This document shows positions 1 to 10,122 of a DNA stretch of 64,000 nt, in pieces. The notes under the pieces are model-generated. The model did no database searches. It was not told the origin of the DNA and saw only the letters and a program-made list of their open reading frames with translations. Source of the DNA: Nocardia blacklockiae (GTDB lineage Bacteria; Actinomycetota; Actinomycetes; Mycobacteriales; Mycobacteriaceae); NCBI RefSeq assembly GCF_015477355.1, contig NZ_JADLRJ010000012.1, positions 124,001 through 188,000 of the forward strand. The letters are read 5' to 3'. The position numbers and the translations under genes were made by a program. Each line of letters begins with the position of its first letter. Position 1 is the first letter of the stretch.

Positions 1-1
1 C

Positions 2-781
2 CGGATGCCCTACGACTTCCCGATGATCCCGGGCATCGACGGCGCCGGCACGGTCTCGGCGGTGGGTCCCGGCGCGAGCGCCTTCGCCGTCGGCGACCGC
101 GTGGTCGGAAAATTTCTGAGTCCGCCCGTCGGGCACGGCACCTTCGCCGAATACACCACGGCCCCCGAGAGCGAGGTCGCGCGGATCCCGGGCCAGCTCA
201 CCGCGATCCAGGCCGCCGCGCTGCCCACCGCGGGACTCACCGCACAGGATCTGGTCGACGCCGCGGGCATCGGGCCCGGGCAGCTGGTGCTCGTCAACGG
301 GGCCGCGGGCGGCGTCGGTTCGTTCCTGGTGCAGCTGGTCAACGCCGCGGGCGCGCAGGCCATCGCCACCGCCCGCCCCGACGACACCGACCGGATGGTC
401 CGGCTCGGTGCGGCGGAGGTGGTCGACTACACCCGCACCCCGATCGCGGATTCGGTGCACTTCACCCACCCGGACGGCGTCGACGTGCTGTTCGACCTGG
501 TCTCGACCGGTCCGGAACTGGCCGAGCTGAGCCGGATCGTGCGACCCGGCGGCATCGTGTACAGCACCGTCATGTCCGCCGACGAGGCCGCGCTGCGTGC
601 GCGCGGACTGCACGGCGGCAATTTCGTCTCCACCGGGGGCGCACCGGAATTGCAGCGCCTGCTGCGGCAGGTGGCCGCCAGCGACGTGGTGGTCCCGATC
701 GAGGCGGTCCGCCCCCTCACCGACGCCCCGGCCGTGCTCGGCGCGGGCGGTGCCCGCGGCAAGACCGTGCTGGTCATTTGA
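2..781 (+). CDS. Zinc-binding-type quinone oxidoreductase / MDR NADP-dependent oxidoreductase, 5' end outside window
   Basis: The reading frame is open to the left edge, so only the C-terminal 258 or so residues are visible and the true start lies upstream. The protein begins in the GroES-like domain (PGIDGAGTVSAVGPG) and runs into a Rossmann NADP-binding domain with the glycine motif VNGAAGGVGSFLVQL. It ends with the usual GKTVLVI terminus of quinone-reductase-like MDR proteins. These enzymes reduce quinones or enones with NADPH and mostly lack the zinc ligands; no zinc-cysteine cluster is seen. It belongs to the same family as the 63017-63952 gene. The substrate cannot be told from sequence. 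Confidence 0.85.
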   Translation, partial: RMPYDFPMIPGIDGAGTVSAVGPGASAFAVGDRVVGKFLSPPVGHGTFAEYTTAPESEVARIPGQLTAIQAAALPTAGLTAQDLVDAAGIGPGQLVLVNGAAGGVGSFLVQLVNAAGAQAIATARPDDTDRMVRLGAAEVVDYTRTPIADSVHFTHPDGVDVLFDLVSTGPELAELSRIVRPGGIVYSTVMSADEAALRARGLHGGNFVSTGGAPELQRLLRQVAASDVVVPIEAVRPLTDAPAVLGAGGARGKTVLVI

Positions 782-909
782 CGAGGTAACGACTACCGTG
801 CGGCTCGACCGGCCGCGCGCGAACACCTGGCGGCGCGGTCCGGAACGCCGGAAAACATGATCGTTACGGGTTTGGCCGATTGTGATTGTGGGTAATGCAA
901 TCCACTCAT

Positions 910-927
910 AACCGTGCGAACACGGTT
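910..927. promoter_or_regulatory. Palindrome upstream of the globin-reductase gene
   Basis: Perfect inverted repeat with arms AACCGTG / CACGGTT and a 4-base spacer, ending 80 bases before the GTG of the globin fusion gene. Its position suggests a transcription-factor operator, perhaps for a stress or nitric-oxide sensor. The regulator is not identifiable here. Confidence 0.45.
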
Positions 928-1007
928 TTCTCGGGGATACTTGACCGCGAGGGCCGCATACCAGGCGGTTCCCCCGGTATTTACCCCCAGAAAGGAAGCT
1001 CGACGTC

Positions 1008-2165
1008 GTGGATGCGCGTACGGCTGCGCTGGTCCGCGCCAACTTCCGGTCGATCGCCGACGAGCCGACCGGCCCCGACAGGTTGATCGGCGCGTTTTAC
1101 GGGCACCTGTTCGCGGAGAACCCTCGGTTACGCGAACTCTTCCCGCCGACGATGGACATGCAGGCCAAGCGGCTCATGACGGCCATCGGGTTCGTCCTCG
1201 ACCATCTCGAGGACTGGGACCGCGCCCAGCGCTTTCTCGAGCAACTCGCGCGCGACCACCGCAAGTTCGGGGTGGAGGCCGCCCACTACGACCTCGCGGG
1301 CCGTGCCCTGCTCGCCGCCTTCCGCACCTACAACGGGCGGATGTGGACGCGGCAGCTGGAAGAGGGCTGGCGCGACATCAGCATCCTCATCTCCGCGTCC
1401 ATGGCGATCGGCGCGAATTCCGACAAGTCCCAACCGTATTGGGAGGCGACCGTCGTCGGCCACCGCCGCGTGCTCGACGATCTGGCCATCGTGCGGTTGC
1501 AGTCGGAGAGCCCGATCCCGTACCAGGCCGGGCAGTACGTGCCGGTGTCGATTCCGCAGCGGCCCAAGATGTGGCGCTACCTGTCGCCGGCCATCCCGAC
1601 GAATCCGTACGGCGAGATCGAGTTCCACGTCCGCAAGGTGCGCACCGGGTGGGTGAGCCCCGGCATCGTCAACGAGACCAGGGTCGGCGACAAGTGGCTG
1701 ATCGCCGGTCCGCTGGGCGGGCTGCACGTGGAACGCAACAGCGGGCGCGACGTGTTGATGATCGGCTCCGGCACCGGCATCGCGCCGCTGCGCGCCCAGC
1801 TGATCGAGATGGGGCGGCGCGGCCAGAACCCGCGCGTGCACTTCTTCATCGGCGGCCGCTACCCCTGCGACCTGTACGACGTGGAGAACATGTGGCAGCT
1901 GTCGCTGAGCAATCCGTGGCTGACCGTGGTTCCGGTGTGCGAGAACGAATCCAACCCGTGGTGGCATCCGTATCCCCCGGCCGATCCGCCGTTCGGCATG
2001 CACCGGCGGCTGATCGGTAATCTGGGCGCGGTGGTCGCCAGCATGGGCGCGTGGGCGGACCGGCAGATCCAGATCGCGGGCTCGGCCCGGATGATCGCCG
2101 ACACCCGGCGCGCCCTGATGGCGGTCGGCACACCGGAGTGGGCGATCATGTCCGACCCGGTGTGA
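1008..2165 (+). CDS. Globin-ferredoxin reductase fusion (flavohemoglobin-like)
   Basis: A 385-residue protein with an N-terminal globin domain (about 1-135, with a His in the RDHRKFG motif suited to bind heme) and a ferredoxin-NADP reductase module (about 140-385, NAD motif IGSGTGIAPLRAQ). Classical flavohemoglobins oxidise nitric oxide to nitrate with NAD(P)H. The FAD motif normally written RxYS reads RYLS, with Leu in the Tyr position. Atypical FAD binding is a feature described for mycobacterial type II flavohemoglobins (Rv0385 type), so NO dioxygenase activity should not be assumed. The GTG start is chosen because AAAGGAAG precedes it by 9 bases and the globin domain begins at once. The next gene encodes a paralogous reductase 44 bases downstream. 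Confidence 0.85.
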   Translation: MDARTAALVRANFRSIADEPTGPDRLIGAFYGHLFAENPRLRELFPPTMDMQAKRLMTAIGFVLDHLEDWDRAQRFLEQLARDHRKFGVEAAHYDLAGRALLAAFRTYNGRMWTRQLEEGWRDISILISASMAIGANSDKSQPYWEATVVGHRRVLDDLAIVRLQSESPIPYQAGQYVPVSIPQRPKMWRYLSPAIPTNPYGEIEFHVRKVRTGWVSPGIVNETRVGDKWLIAGPLGGLHVERNSGRDVLMIGSGTGIAPLRAQLIEMGRRGQNPRVHFFIGGRYPCDLYDVENMWQLSLSNPWLTVVPVCENESNPWWHPYPPADPPFGMHRRLIGNLGAVVASMGAWADRQIQIAGSARMIADTRRALMAVGTPEWAIMSDPV

Positions 2166-2209
2166 GCGCGCGCCACCACGACATTGCCGCTTGAACAAGG
2201 GGAAACTCA

Positions 2210-2992
2210 GTGACCTTCGGGCCCGACCAGACCGGTGAGATCCACCTCGACGCACAGGAGTGGAACTCCACGGTGGTGGGCCACCACCGGTTGCGCCACG
2301 ACATCGCGGTGATCCGCCTGATCGGTGATTACGTGCCGTTCACCGCCGGCCAATCGGTGGAAGTCCGAGTGCCGCAACATCCGGGGTTGCGGCGGCGGTT
2401 GTCGCCGGCGCTGCCGCCCTCGCTTGACGGCAAGCTGGAATTCCACGTGCGGACCGTGCCGGGCGGCTGGTGCAGCGGGTCGCTGGTGGCCGACACCCGG
2501 CCCGGCGACCAGTGGCGCATCGGCGCGCCGATGGGCTGGCTCGGGGTCGACGACTGGGCCACCGACGTCGTGATGATCGCGGGCGGAACGGGTTTGGCGC
2601 CGCTGCGCTCGGTGCTGCTGGAGCTGTCCCGCCGCCCCGAGCCGCCGCGCACCCACCTGTTCGTCGGCGGCCGCTTCCCCCGCGACCTCTACGCCTCGGA
2701 CATGCTGTTCCTGCTCGCCGGCGAATTGCCCTGGCTCACCGTGGTTCCGGTGGTGGAGAGCGCCTACGACCCCGACTGGGTGGACGACTGGTACGAGAGC
2801 TGCCGCGTCGACGTGGGTTTCGACGTGGACGAACTGCTTGAGGGCACCCTCGCCGAGGTCGTCGGCGACATGGGCCCCCTGCTGCACCACCAGGTCCTCG
2901 TGTGCGGCTCCCCGGGCATGGTCCGCGCCACCGTCGACCGCCTGATCCAGACCGGCACCCCCGCGGAAGCCATTCGCTACGAAGGGGTTTAG
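2210..2992 (+). CDS. Stand-alone FAD/NAD(P)-binding oxidoreductase related to the reductase half of the preceding gene
   Basis: A 260-residue protein that aligns by eye with the reductase half of the 1008-2165 gene but lacks a globin domain. Shared features are EWNSTVVGHHR near the start, SPALPPS, FHVRTVPGGW, the NAD motif IAGGTGLAPLRSVL and VGGRFPRDLY. The FAD motif again has Leu in place of Tyr (RRLS). The GTG start follows AAGGGGAA. The 44-base gap suggests co-transcription with the fusion gene. It may pass electrons to the neighbouring heme protein or to another acceptor. The family assignment is firm; the physiological role is inference. Confidence 0.8.
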   Translation: MTFGPDQTGEIHLDAQEWNSTVVGHHRLRHDIAVIRLIGDYVPFTAGQSVEVRVPQHPGLRRRLSPALPPSLDGKLEFHVRTVPGGWCSGSLVADTRPGDQWRIGAPMGWLGVDDWATDVVMIAGGTGLAPLRSVLLELSRRPEPPRTHLFVGGRFPRDLYASDMLFLLAGELPWLTVVPVVESAYDPDWVDDWYESCRVDVGFDVDELLEGTLAEVVGDMGPLLHHQVLVCGSPGMVRATVDRLIQTGTPAEAIRYEGV

Positions 2993-3018
2993 CCTCACCG
3001 TCGTTCGCGGCATGTGAA

Positions 3019-3050
3019 AACAGCGCCCCCGGTGACCCGGAGACGCTGTT
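3019..3050. terminator. Hairpin terminator between converging reductase and hspR genes
   Basis: Imperfect 14-base arms (AACAGCGCCCCCGG and CCGGAGACGCTGTT) around a 4-base loop. On the minus strand the stem is followed by a short T run, as expected downstream of hspR. It lies between two converging stop codons, so it could serve both strands. Confidence 0.6.
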
Positions 3051-3072
3051 CCACAACTGTTTCGGCTGCTGC

Positions 3073-3471
3073 CTACCGGCGCTTGTTGCGCGGCTGCCAT
3101 ACCACCAGCGCCGTACTGCGCTGCGGCGGTGTGAGTTCCGGGCGGTAGCCGGCGCGCAGCCGCTCCACCTCAGCGGACAGCTCACGGACCCGCTCCTGCA
3201 GCGCCTCGACCTCGTTGGTGAGTTCGATGATCCGCTTGATGCCGGCCAGGTTGACGCCCTCGTCCTGGGACAGCCGCTGCACCTCGCGCAGCAGCTCCAC
3301 GTCCCGGGCCGAATAGCGCCGTCCGCCACCGGAAGTGCGCTGCGGGGTGACCAGGCCCAGCCGGTCGTACGTGCGCAGCGTCTGCGCGTGCATACCGGCC
3401 AACTGAGCGGCCACCGAGATCATGAAGAACTCGGTGGTGTGCGTCCGCGCCTTCTTCGGATCTCCGTCCAT
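3073..3471 (-). CDS. hspR: HspR, MerR-family heat-shock repressor
   Basis: A 132-residue protein with a MerR-type winged helix (FFMISVAAQLAGMHAQTLR, RTYDRLGLVTP, GGRRYSARDVELLREVQRL) and a C-terminal coiled coil. HspR represses the dnaK operon, with DnaK as co-repressor in actinobacteria. The ATG at 3471 shares one base with the TGA of dnaJ (TGATG), so translation is probably coupled; a GTG one codon earlier is possible. It is the last gene of the dnaK-grpE-dnaJ-hspR operon. Its binding-site type (HAIR) is visible upstream of dnaK, consistent with autoregulation. Confidence 0.95.
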   Translation of the reverse strand: MDGDPKKARTHTTEFFMISVAAQLAGMHAQTLRTYDRLGLVTPQRTSGGGRRYSARDVELLREVQRLSQDEGVNLAGIKRIIELTNEVEALQERVRELSAEVERLRAGYRPELTPPQRSTALVVWQPRNKRR

Positions 3472-4652
3472 CACGCACCTGCCCATCCAGCACGCGGGTC
3501 GAACCCGCTGGTCTTCTCCGCTTCCGCATAGCGCCGCAGCGCCTCGACAGCATTGTCGTCCAGCTTCTGCGGCACCGCGACCTTCACCGTCACCAGCAGG
3601 TCGCCGGCGCCGCCGCCCCGCTTCGGGACACCGCGCCCACGCACCCGCAGGGTGCGGCCGTCGGCGGTGCCGGGCGGCACCTTCACCCCGACCCGGCCCG
3701 CCAGGGTCGGCACGGAAACCGTTGTGCCCAGGACCAGTTCGGTGTAGCTGACCGGCAGCACCAGGGTCAGGTCGTCGCCGTTGCGGCCGAAGACCTTGTC
3801 CTGGCTGACGTGCACGGTGACGAACAGGTCGCCCGCCGGCGCGCCCCGCAACCCCGCCTCGCCCTGACCGGCCAGCCGGATGCGCTGTCCGTCGCGCACG
3901 CCCGGGGGGATCCGCACCGTGATGGTGCGGGTCCGGTTCTGGATGCCGGTGCCGCGGCAGTCCGAGCACGGGTCGTCGATGATCGACCCGGTCCCGCGGC
4001 AGTCGTCGCAGGGCTCGCTGAAACCGAACGCGCCCTGGTTGCGGCTGACCACGCCGGTGCCGTTGCAGTGCGGGCAGACCCGCGGGCTGGTGCCCGGCTT
4101 GGCGCCGCTGCCGTGACACGTGGTGCACGGCGACGGGCTGGTCATCCGCAGCGGGACGGTGACGCCCTGGGCGGCCTCGCGGAAGCCCAGGGTCGTCTCG
4201 GTCTCCACGTCGCTGCCGCGGCGCGGACGCGACGAGGTGCGCGCGCCGCCGCCGCGGTTGAACAGGCCGCCCAGCAGATCGCCCAGGCCGCCGTCGCCAC
4301 CCGCGGCGGCCGCGCCGCCGAAGATGTCGCCGAGGTTGAACTCGCCGGTGGCGAACCCGCCGGGCCCGTAGGCCCCGCTGCCGCCCGGGGAGAATCCGCC
4401 GCGGCCGAAGCCGCCACTGGCGAACAGCCGCCGGGCCTCGTCGTACTCCTTGCGCTTCGCCGGATCCGACAGCACGGCATGCGCCTCGCTGACGGCCTTG
4501 AACCGCTCCTCGGCCTTGGCATCACCCGGGTTCTTGTCCGGGTGGTTGTCACGGGCCAGCTTGCGGTAGGCCTTCTTGATGTCGTCCTGGCTTGCGCTGG
4601 AGGAAATACCCAGCTCTTTGTAGAAGTCCTTCTCGAGCCACTCCCGATTCAC
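3471..4652 (-). CDS. dnaJ: DnaJ co-chaperone (type I Hsp40)
   Basis: A 393-residue type I DnaJ. The N-terminal J domain holds the HPD motif (DNHPDKNPG). A Gly/Phe-rich stretch follows ([20 protein letters not shown]). The zinc-finger region has four CxxCxGxG motifs ([32 protein letters not shown]), then the substrate-binding C-terminal domains. J proteins stimulate the DnaK ATPase and deliver unfolded clients. The GTG start at 4652 is supported by AGGAGGA just upstream. It lies 24 bases after grpE and overlaps hspR by one base. All key residues are intact. Confidence 0.96.
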   Translation of the reverse strand: MNREWLEKDFYKELGISSSASQDDIKKAYRKLARDNHPDKNPGDAKAEERFKAVSEAHAVLSDPAKRKEYDEARRLFASGGFGRGGFSPGGSGAYGPGGFATGEFNLGDIFGGAAAAGGDGGLGDLLGGLFNRGGGARTSSRPRRGSDVETETTLGFREAAQGVTVPLRMTSPSPCTTCHGSGAKPGTSPRVCPHCNGTGVVSRNQGAFGFSEPCDDCRGTGSIIDDPCSDCRGTGIQNRTRTITVRIPPGVRDGQRIRLAGQGEAGLRGAPAGDLFVTVHVSQDKVFGRNGDDLTLVLPVSYTELVLGTTVSVPTLAGRVGVKVPPGTADGRTLRVRGRGVPKRGGGAGDLLVTVKVAVPQKLDDNAVEALRRYAEAEKTSGFDPRAGWAGA

Positions 4653-4676
4653 CGGGCATCTCCTCCTTTCCGATTC

Positions 4677-5338
4677 TTACGCGATGCCGTCGGCATCGTC
4701 GCCAACGTTCGGTGCATCCGGTGTCTCCACCGGATCCCCGGTCCCGTCGGTGACTCCCACCAGCGCGTGCCGCAGGACTCGATCACCGAAGCGGTAACCC
4801 TTGCGCATCACTACGCCGATCACCGGGTTGTGCCCCTCACCCTCGTGCTGCACGGCCTCGTGCAGCGTCGGGTCGAAAGGCTCGCCCTCCGTGCCGAATT
4901 CCTGCAGGCCCTGCTTGGTCAGCGCGTCGGCGAGCTTGTCGGCCACCGACTTCAGCGGGCCGGACTCCAGGTCGCCGTGCGCCCGGGCCCGGTCCAGATC
5001 GTCGAGCACACCCAGCAATTCGCTGACCACGCCCGACTTCGCGCTGTCGATGGCGGCCTTGCGGTCGCGCTCGACGCGGCGCCGGTAGTTGGCGTACTCC
5101 GCGGTCAGTCGCTGCAGATCGGCGGTGCGCTCGGCCAGTTCGGCCGCGATCGCGTCGGCGAGGGCCTCGCCGTTGCCCGACTCGGTGCCCGCGGGGGCGG
5201 GAGCCGCGGCGCCGTCGGCCCCGGACTCCGCACCCTCGCCCTGCGGCGCAGAGCCCGCGGAACGACCCTCGAACTCCGACGGATCGATCTTTCGCTTGTC
5301 CACGATGGTGATCGGCTCCTGTTCGGGGTTCTCGGTGG

Positions 5339-5342
<4 letters not shown>
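4677..5342 (-). CDS. grpE: GrpE nucleotide exchange factor
   Basis: A 221-residue GrpE with an acidic, low-complexity N-terminus (about 1-70), a long helical dimerisation region ([20 protein letters not shown]) and the C-terminal beta domain ([20 protein letters not shown]). GrpE releases ADP from DnaK to drive the folding cycle. The GTG start overlaps the dnaK stop by four bases (GTGA), a classic translational-coupling arrangement. Confidence 0.95.
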
Positions 5343-7183
<1,841 letters not shown>

Positions 7184-7357
7184 GGTTGTTCCTCCTAGTT
7201 GACGTCTTGTGTGTCGATGCAGGCGAGCCTGCCGCGGTGGCGATCGCTCGCCGGGCCGCGGGACCTCGCCCCCTACAACGCACGGAGCACGGTCCCAGCA
7301 ACGCTGAGCGTGGTCGACTCAATCCTGCCTGCCGACCCGATTCGAGTCAACCAAGGA

Positions 7358-7378
7358 CTTGAGTCTGCTTCGCTCAAC
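7358..7378 (-). promoter_or_regulatory. HAIR-type HspR operator upstream of dnaK
   Basis: CTTGAGT, seven bases, then GCTCAAC: a close match to the HAIR consensus CTTGAGT-N7-ACTCAAG. It lies about 175 bases upstream of the dnaK start. On the minus strand a TTGACT hexamer, a possible -35 box, sits a few bases downstream of it, so bound HspR could cover the promoter. A further TTCGAGTCAA at 7341-7350 may be a second, degenerate half. Confidence 0.75.
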
Positions 7379-7452
7379 CTTGCGTCGTTCTGCTCAACGA
7401 GCGGCACGCGCCGTCGATTCCCGATCGGGCGAAGATTTTTTCGGCGGGTCGC

Positions 7453-8232
7453 TCAGCGGTTCGCCGGGAAGACCTCGAGCACCTCGCCGGCCGGGCTGAT
7501 CTCCAGGTATCCGCTGTCGCCCGCGCCCTTCGCGTAGATCGCGATGGTCGGGCCGTCGTCGGGCAGTTCCGTGGAGCGCCGAAGAATGAGGTGAGTGACC
7601 TCACCGTCCGGGGTGCCCAGGGTCTGCGGCGCGCCGGCGAGATAGCGCGCGAGCATGGGGAGATCGATCGCGGCGAGATCGAACGGGCGCGTCTTCGGGT
7701 CGCGGCTGCTGGCCGACGAGTCGTCGAATGTCCCGCGATAGGTGAAGTGCTCGGTGCCGTCGGGTCCGCCGCGTTCGAACGAGGCGTGCTCCGGCAGCAG
7801 GGTCAGCTCGTCGACGAGCAGGTCGCCGAAGTGCGCGCGGTAGTCGGCGAGGAAGTGCTCGATGCCTGGCGCGGTGGTGAGTTCGGGCGCGTCCGCACCC
7901 GGCTTGCCCGGCCCGTCGGTGGCCGCCACCCCCACCAGCACGCCGATCGAGGCGGCCGCGGCCACCGTCGCGACCGCCGGGATCCACCGGCGCGACCGTT
8001 GCCGCCGCGGCGGATTCACCACCGCGCTGCGCACCAGGTTGCGGGGGATCTGGAGGTCGCCGACGAGCGCGTCGATGTCGCCGAAGGTCCTCGCGCGCAA
8101 GGCCTTCGCGGTGCGCTCGGCGTGTTCGTCGGTCGTGAGCTGGCCGTCGTCGCGGGCGCTGTCCAGCAGCGCGCAGGCGTCGACCCGGTCCGCGTCGCGC
8201 ACCCGCAGACCGCTGTGCCGGGTGTCGCTCAC
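7453..8232 (-). CDS. DUF1707 membrane protein with C-terminal paralogous domain
   Basis: A 259-residue protein. An N-terminal DUF1707 domain (LRVRDADRVDACALLDSARDDGQLTTDEH) is followed by a basic patch, one membrane helix (about residues 84-106) and an external-type domain of about 145 residues. That C-terminal domain is shared with the upstream neighbour (FGDLLVDELTLLPEHASF here, FGGTVVDELTLFPEHASV there). The GTG at 8232 puts the DUF1707 motif right at the N-terminus, as is usual. It lies 44 bases after the 8277-9356 gene, probably in one operon. DUF1707 is common in actinobacterial membrane proteins and has no proven biochemical role. Confidence 0.75.
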   Translation of the reverse strand: MSDTRHSGLRVRDADRVDACALLDSARDDGQLTTDEHAERTAKALRARTFGDIDALVGDLQIPRNLVRSAVVNPPRRQRSRRWIPAVATVAAAASIGVLVGVAATDGPGKPGADAPELTTAPGIEHFLADYRAHFGDLLVDELTLLPEHASFERGGPDGTEHFTYRGTFDDSSASSRDPKTRPFDLAAIDLPMLARYLAGAPQTLGTPDGEVTHLILRRSTELPDDGPTIAIYAKGAGDSGYLEISPAGEVLEVFPANR

Positions 8233-8276
8233 GGGGTCACCCGCGGGCCGATTCGACGATTCACCACTGTGCTCAC

Positions 8277-9356
8277 CTATCTGCCGAACGGGTAGACCCG
8301 CACCTTGTCGCCGGCGGGCGTGGCCTGCAGGTAGCCGGACTCGTTGAAGCGATTGCCGACGTAGACGGAGATGCGCGGCTCGCGGGAGCTGGAGTCCGGC
8401 TCGAAACCGATGTGCGACACCGTGCCGCCGTCGACCTTCAGCAGTCCCGGGGCCTCCGCCAGCAGCCGGGCGAGGACGGCCGGATCGACGCTCGCCAGGT
8501 CGAAGGCGGGCGTATCGGTCCGGCGAGTGGTCGGGTCGCCGCTCGGCAGGAAACCGCCGCGGTAGGTGTAACGAACCAGCCGGTTCTGCTGCCCCGTCGG
8601 CGCGGCCTCGACCGAGGCGTGCTCGGGGAACAGCGTCAGCTCGTCCACGACGGTGCCGCCGAACTTGGCGCGGTACTGCTCCCGGATCAGCGCGAACCCG
8701 TCGGCGGTGGTCAGCTGCGGCATCGGCACGACCAGCGGCTGCACGGCCCGCGGCACCGGATTGGCCAGCGGCGCAGGAGCACTCGGCGTCCGATGCGTCG
8801 CCAGGAACCCGGCCACCGCCGCACACACCGCCGCCACCGCGACACCCGCCGCGAACCACCCGCGCCGCGACCGCGGCCGCCGCGGTTCGGCGGGCGCCCC
8901 GGCCGACCGTTGCAGATCCGCGGTCAGCTCCGCCAGATCACCCAAAGTCTTTGCCGCCCCGGCCAATTCGGTCAGGGCACGGTGGTCCTCCTCGGACAGC
9001 TGCCCGTCACCGAGAGCAGCGTCCAGCAACGCGCACGCGGCCGCCCGATCCTGTTCCCGCGCCCGCACCCTGGGCGGATACTCGTTGCCGCGATGCTTGG
9101 GCCCCACCGCCTCCGGTTTCGGCAACCGCAGATCGGCGGCCTGCGGGGACGGTTGCAGATCTTCGACCAGCGGATGCAACTCCGCCAGCGTCTCCGCGGC
9201 AGCGGCACGCTCCGACCGCTCGTGATACTCGTCCGCCCCGAGCTGCCCCTCTTCATAGGCGATGTCCAGCAGCGCACGCGTGTTCACCCGGTCGACGTCA
9301 CGCGCCCGGATCCGCCCGGCCGAGTACCCCGACGATCCGGACGTTTTCGACACCAC
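8277..9356 (-). CDS. Membrane protein with two DUF1707 domains
   Basis: About 359 residues. Two DUF1707 repeats sit in series (IRARDVDRVNTRALLDIAYEEG and, after a linker, VRAREQDRAAACALLDAALGDG). A single membrane helix (WFAAGVAVAAVCAAVAGFLA) and the same C-terminal domain as the downstream gene follow. The two genes are therefore tandem paralogues differing in DUF1707 copy number. The start is uncertain: tandem GTG codons at 9356 and 9353. It lies 40 bases after the HhH protein gene, so a three-gene operon is likely. Function unknown. Confidence 0.72.
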   Translation of the reverse strand: MVSKTSGSSGYSAGRIRARDVDRVNTRALLDIAYEEGQLGADEYHERSERAAAAETLAELHPLVEDLQPSPQAADLRLPKPEAVGPKHRGNEYPPRVRAREQDRAAACALLDAALGDGQLSEEDHRALTELAGAAKTLGDLAELTADLQRSAGAPAEPRRPRSRRGWFAAGVAVAAVCAAVAGFLATHRTPSAPAPLANPVPRAVQPLVVPMPQLTTADGFALIREQYRAKFGGTVVDELTLFPEHASVEAAPTGQQNRLVRYTYRGGFLPSGDPTTRRTDTPAFDLASVDPAVLARLLAEAPGLLKVDGGTVSHIGFEPDSSSREPRISVYVGNRFNESGYLQATPAGDKVRVYPFGR

Positions 9357-9396
9357 ATCCGGATAGTAATGCCACGAAGTGCGGTGTGCGGCCGAC

Positions 9397-10047
9397 TCAG
9401 TGGACGGCGGCCAGCACCTCGTCGGCGAGCTTGTCGTCGAGGCTGACGCGGACGAGGGCCGCCGCAAGCTCGGCGTCGTGGCCGCGCTCGGCCAAGCGCT
9501 CGAGTTGGCTCGGGTCGGTGGGCAGGTGCAGGTGCTGGGCTCCCTTGCGGGCGCGTTCGTCGAAGTGGGGGCGCACCCAGGTCCAGACGTCCTGGACCTC
9601 GCGCAGGAAGATGTCCGCGCCGACCGGGCCGATGCCCTTGAACTGTTGCAACAGGTCGGCCGTGCGGCCGGGGTCGTGGTCGGCCTCGTCTGCGAGGCGG
9701 CGCAGGTCACCTTGATACTTGTCGAGCAGCAGCCGGGCGTTCTCACCCAGCCGGGTCGCGGTGGATTCGTCGTAGCGCTTGTAGTGCCCGCGGCCCAGCG
9801 CGTCGACGAGGTCCTGCCATTCGGCGTCGGCCACTCGCTGCGGAGTGTGGTAGCCGGAGTCGTTCAGTTCGCGGGCCGCGCCGATCGCTATCTCCGCGGA
9901 AATCCGGGCACTCAGCAGCTTCGCCAGCACCAGCAGCTCGAAGAGCGGCGCGGGCTTGTCCGCCACCTTGATTCCCGCTTCCGCGGCATAACTGGTCCCC
10001 GCGCGCTCCAGCAACGCCCGCACCACGGTCTCGTCGTTTCGGCTCAT
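9397..10047 (-). CDS. Endonuclease III-like helix-hairpin-helix protein
   Basis: About 216 residues, mostly helical, with a helix-hairpin-helix motif LLQQFKGIGPVGADIFLREV followed by an Asp in QDVW that could match the HhH-GPD catalytic Asp. The Lys found in bifunctional endonuclease III enzymes is absent (GPVGA), and there is no C-terminal 4Fe-4S cysteine cluster. It may therefore be a monofunctional DNA glycosylase or only DNA-binding. The ATG at 10047 is preferred to the GTG at 10053, because AGGAGG lies seven bases before the ATG and only two before the GTG. Confidence 0.7.
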   Translation of the reverse strand: MSRNDETVVRALLERAGTSYAAEAGIKVADKPAPLFELLVLAKLLSARISAEIAIGAARELNDSGYHTPQRVADAEWQDLVDALGRGHYKRYDESTATRLGENARLLLDKYQGDLRRLADEADHDPGRTADLLQQFKGIGPVGADIFLREVQDVWTWVRPHFDERARKGAQHLHLPTDPSQLERLAERGHDAELAAALVRVSLDDKLADEVLAAVH

Positions 10048-10122
10048 CTCCACACCTCCTTCTCCCGTCGGCCTACCCAGGGTGCTGGGGAATACACGGT
10101 CACGGTCCGGGCGTGCGCCCGA

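Noticed and set aside
781-860. Imperfect inverted repeat after the first gene as a terminator
   Set aside because: Pairing is broken by several mismatches and a long loop; not strong enough to call.
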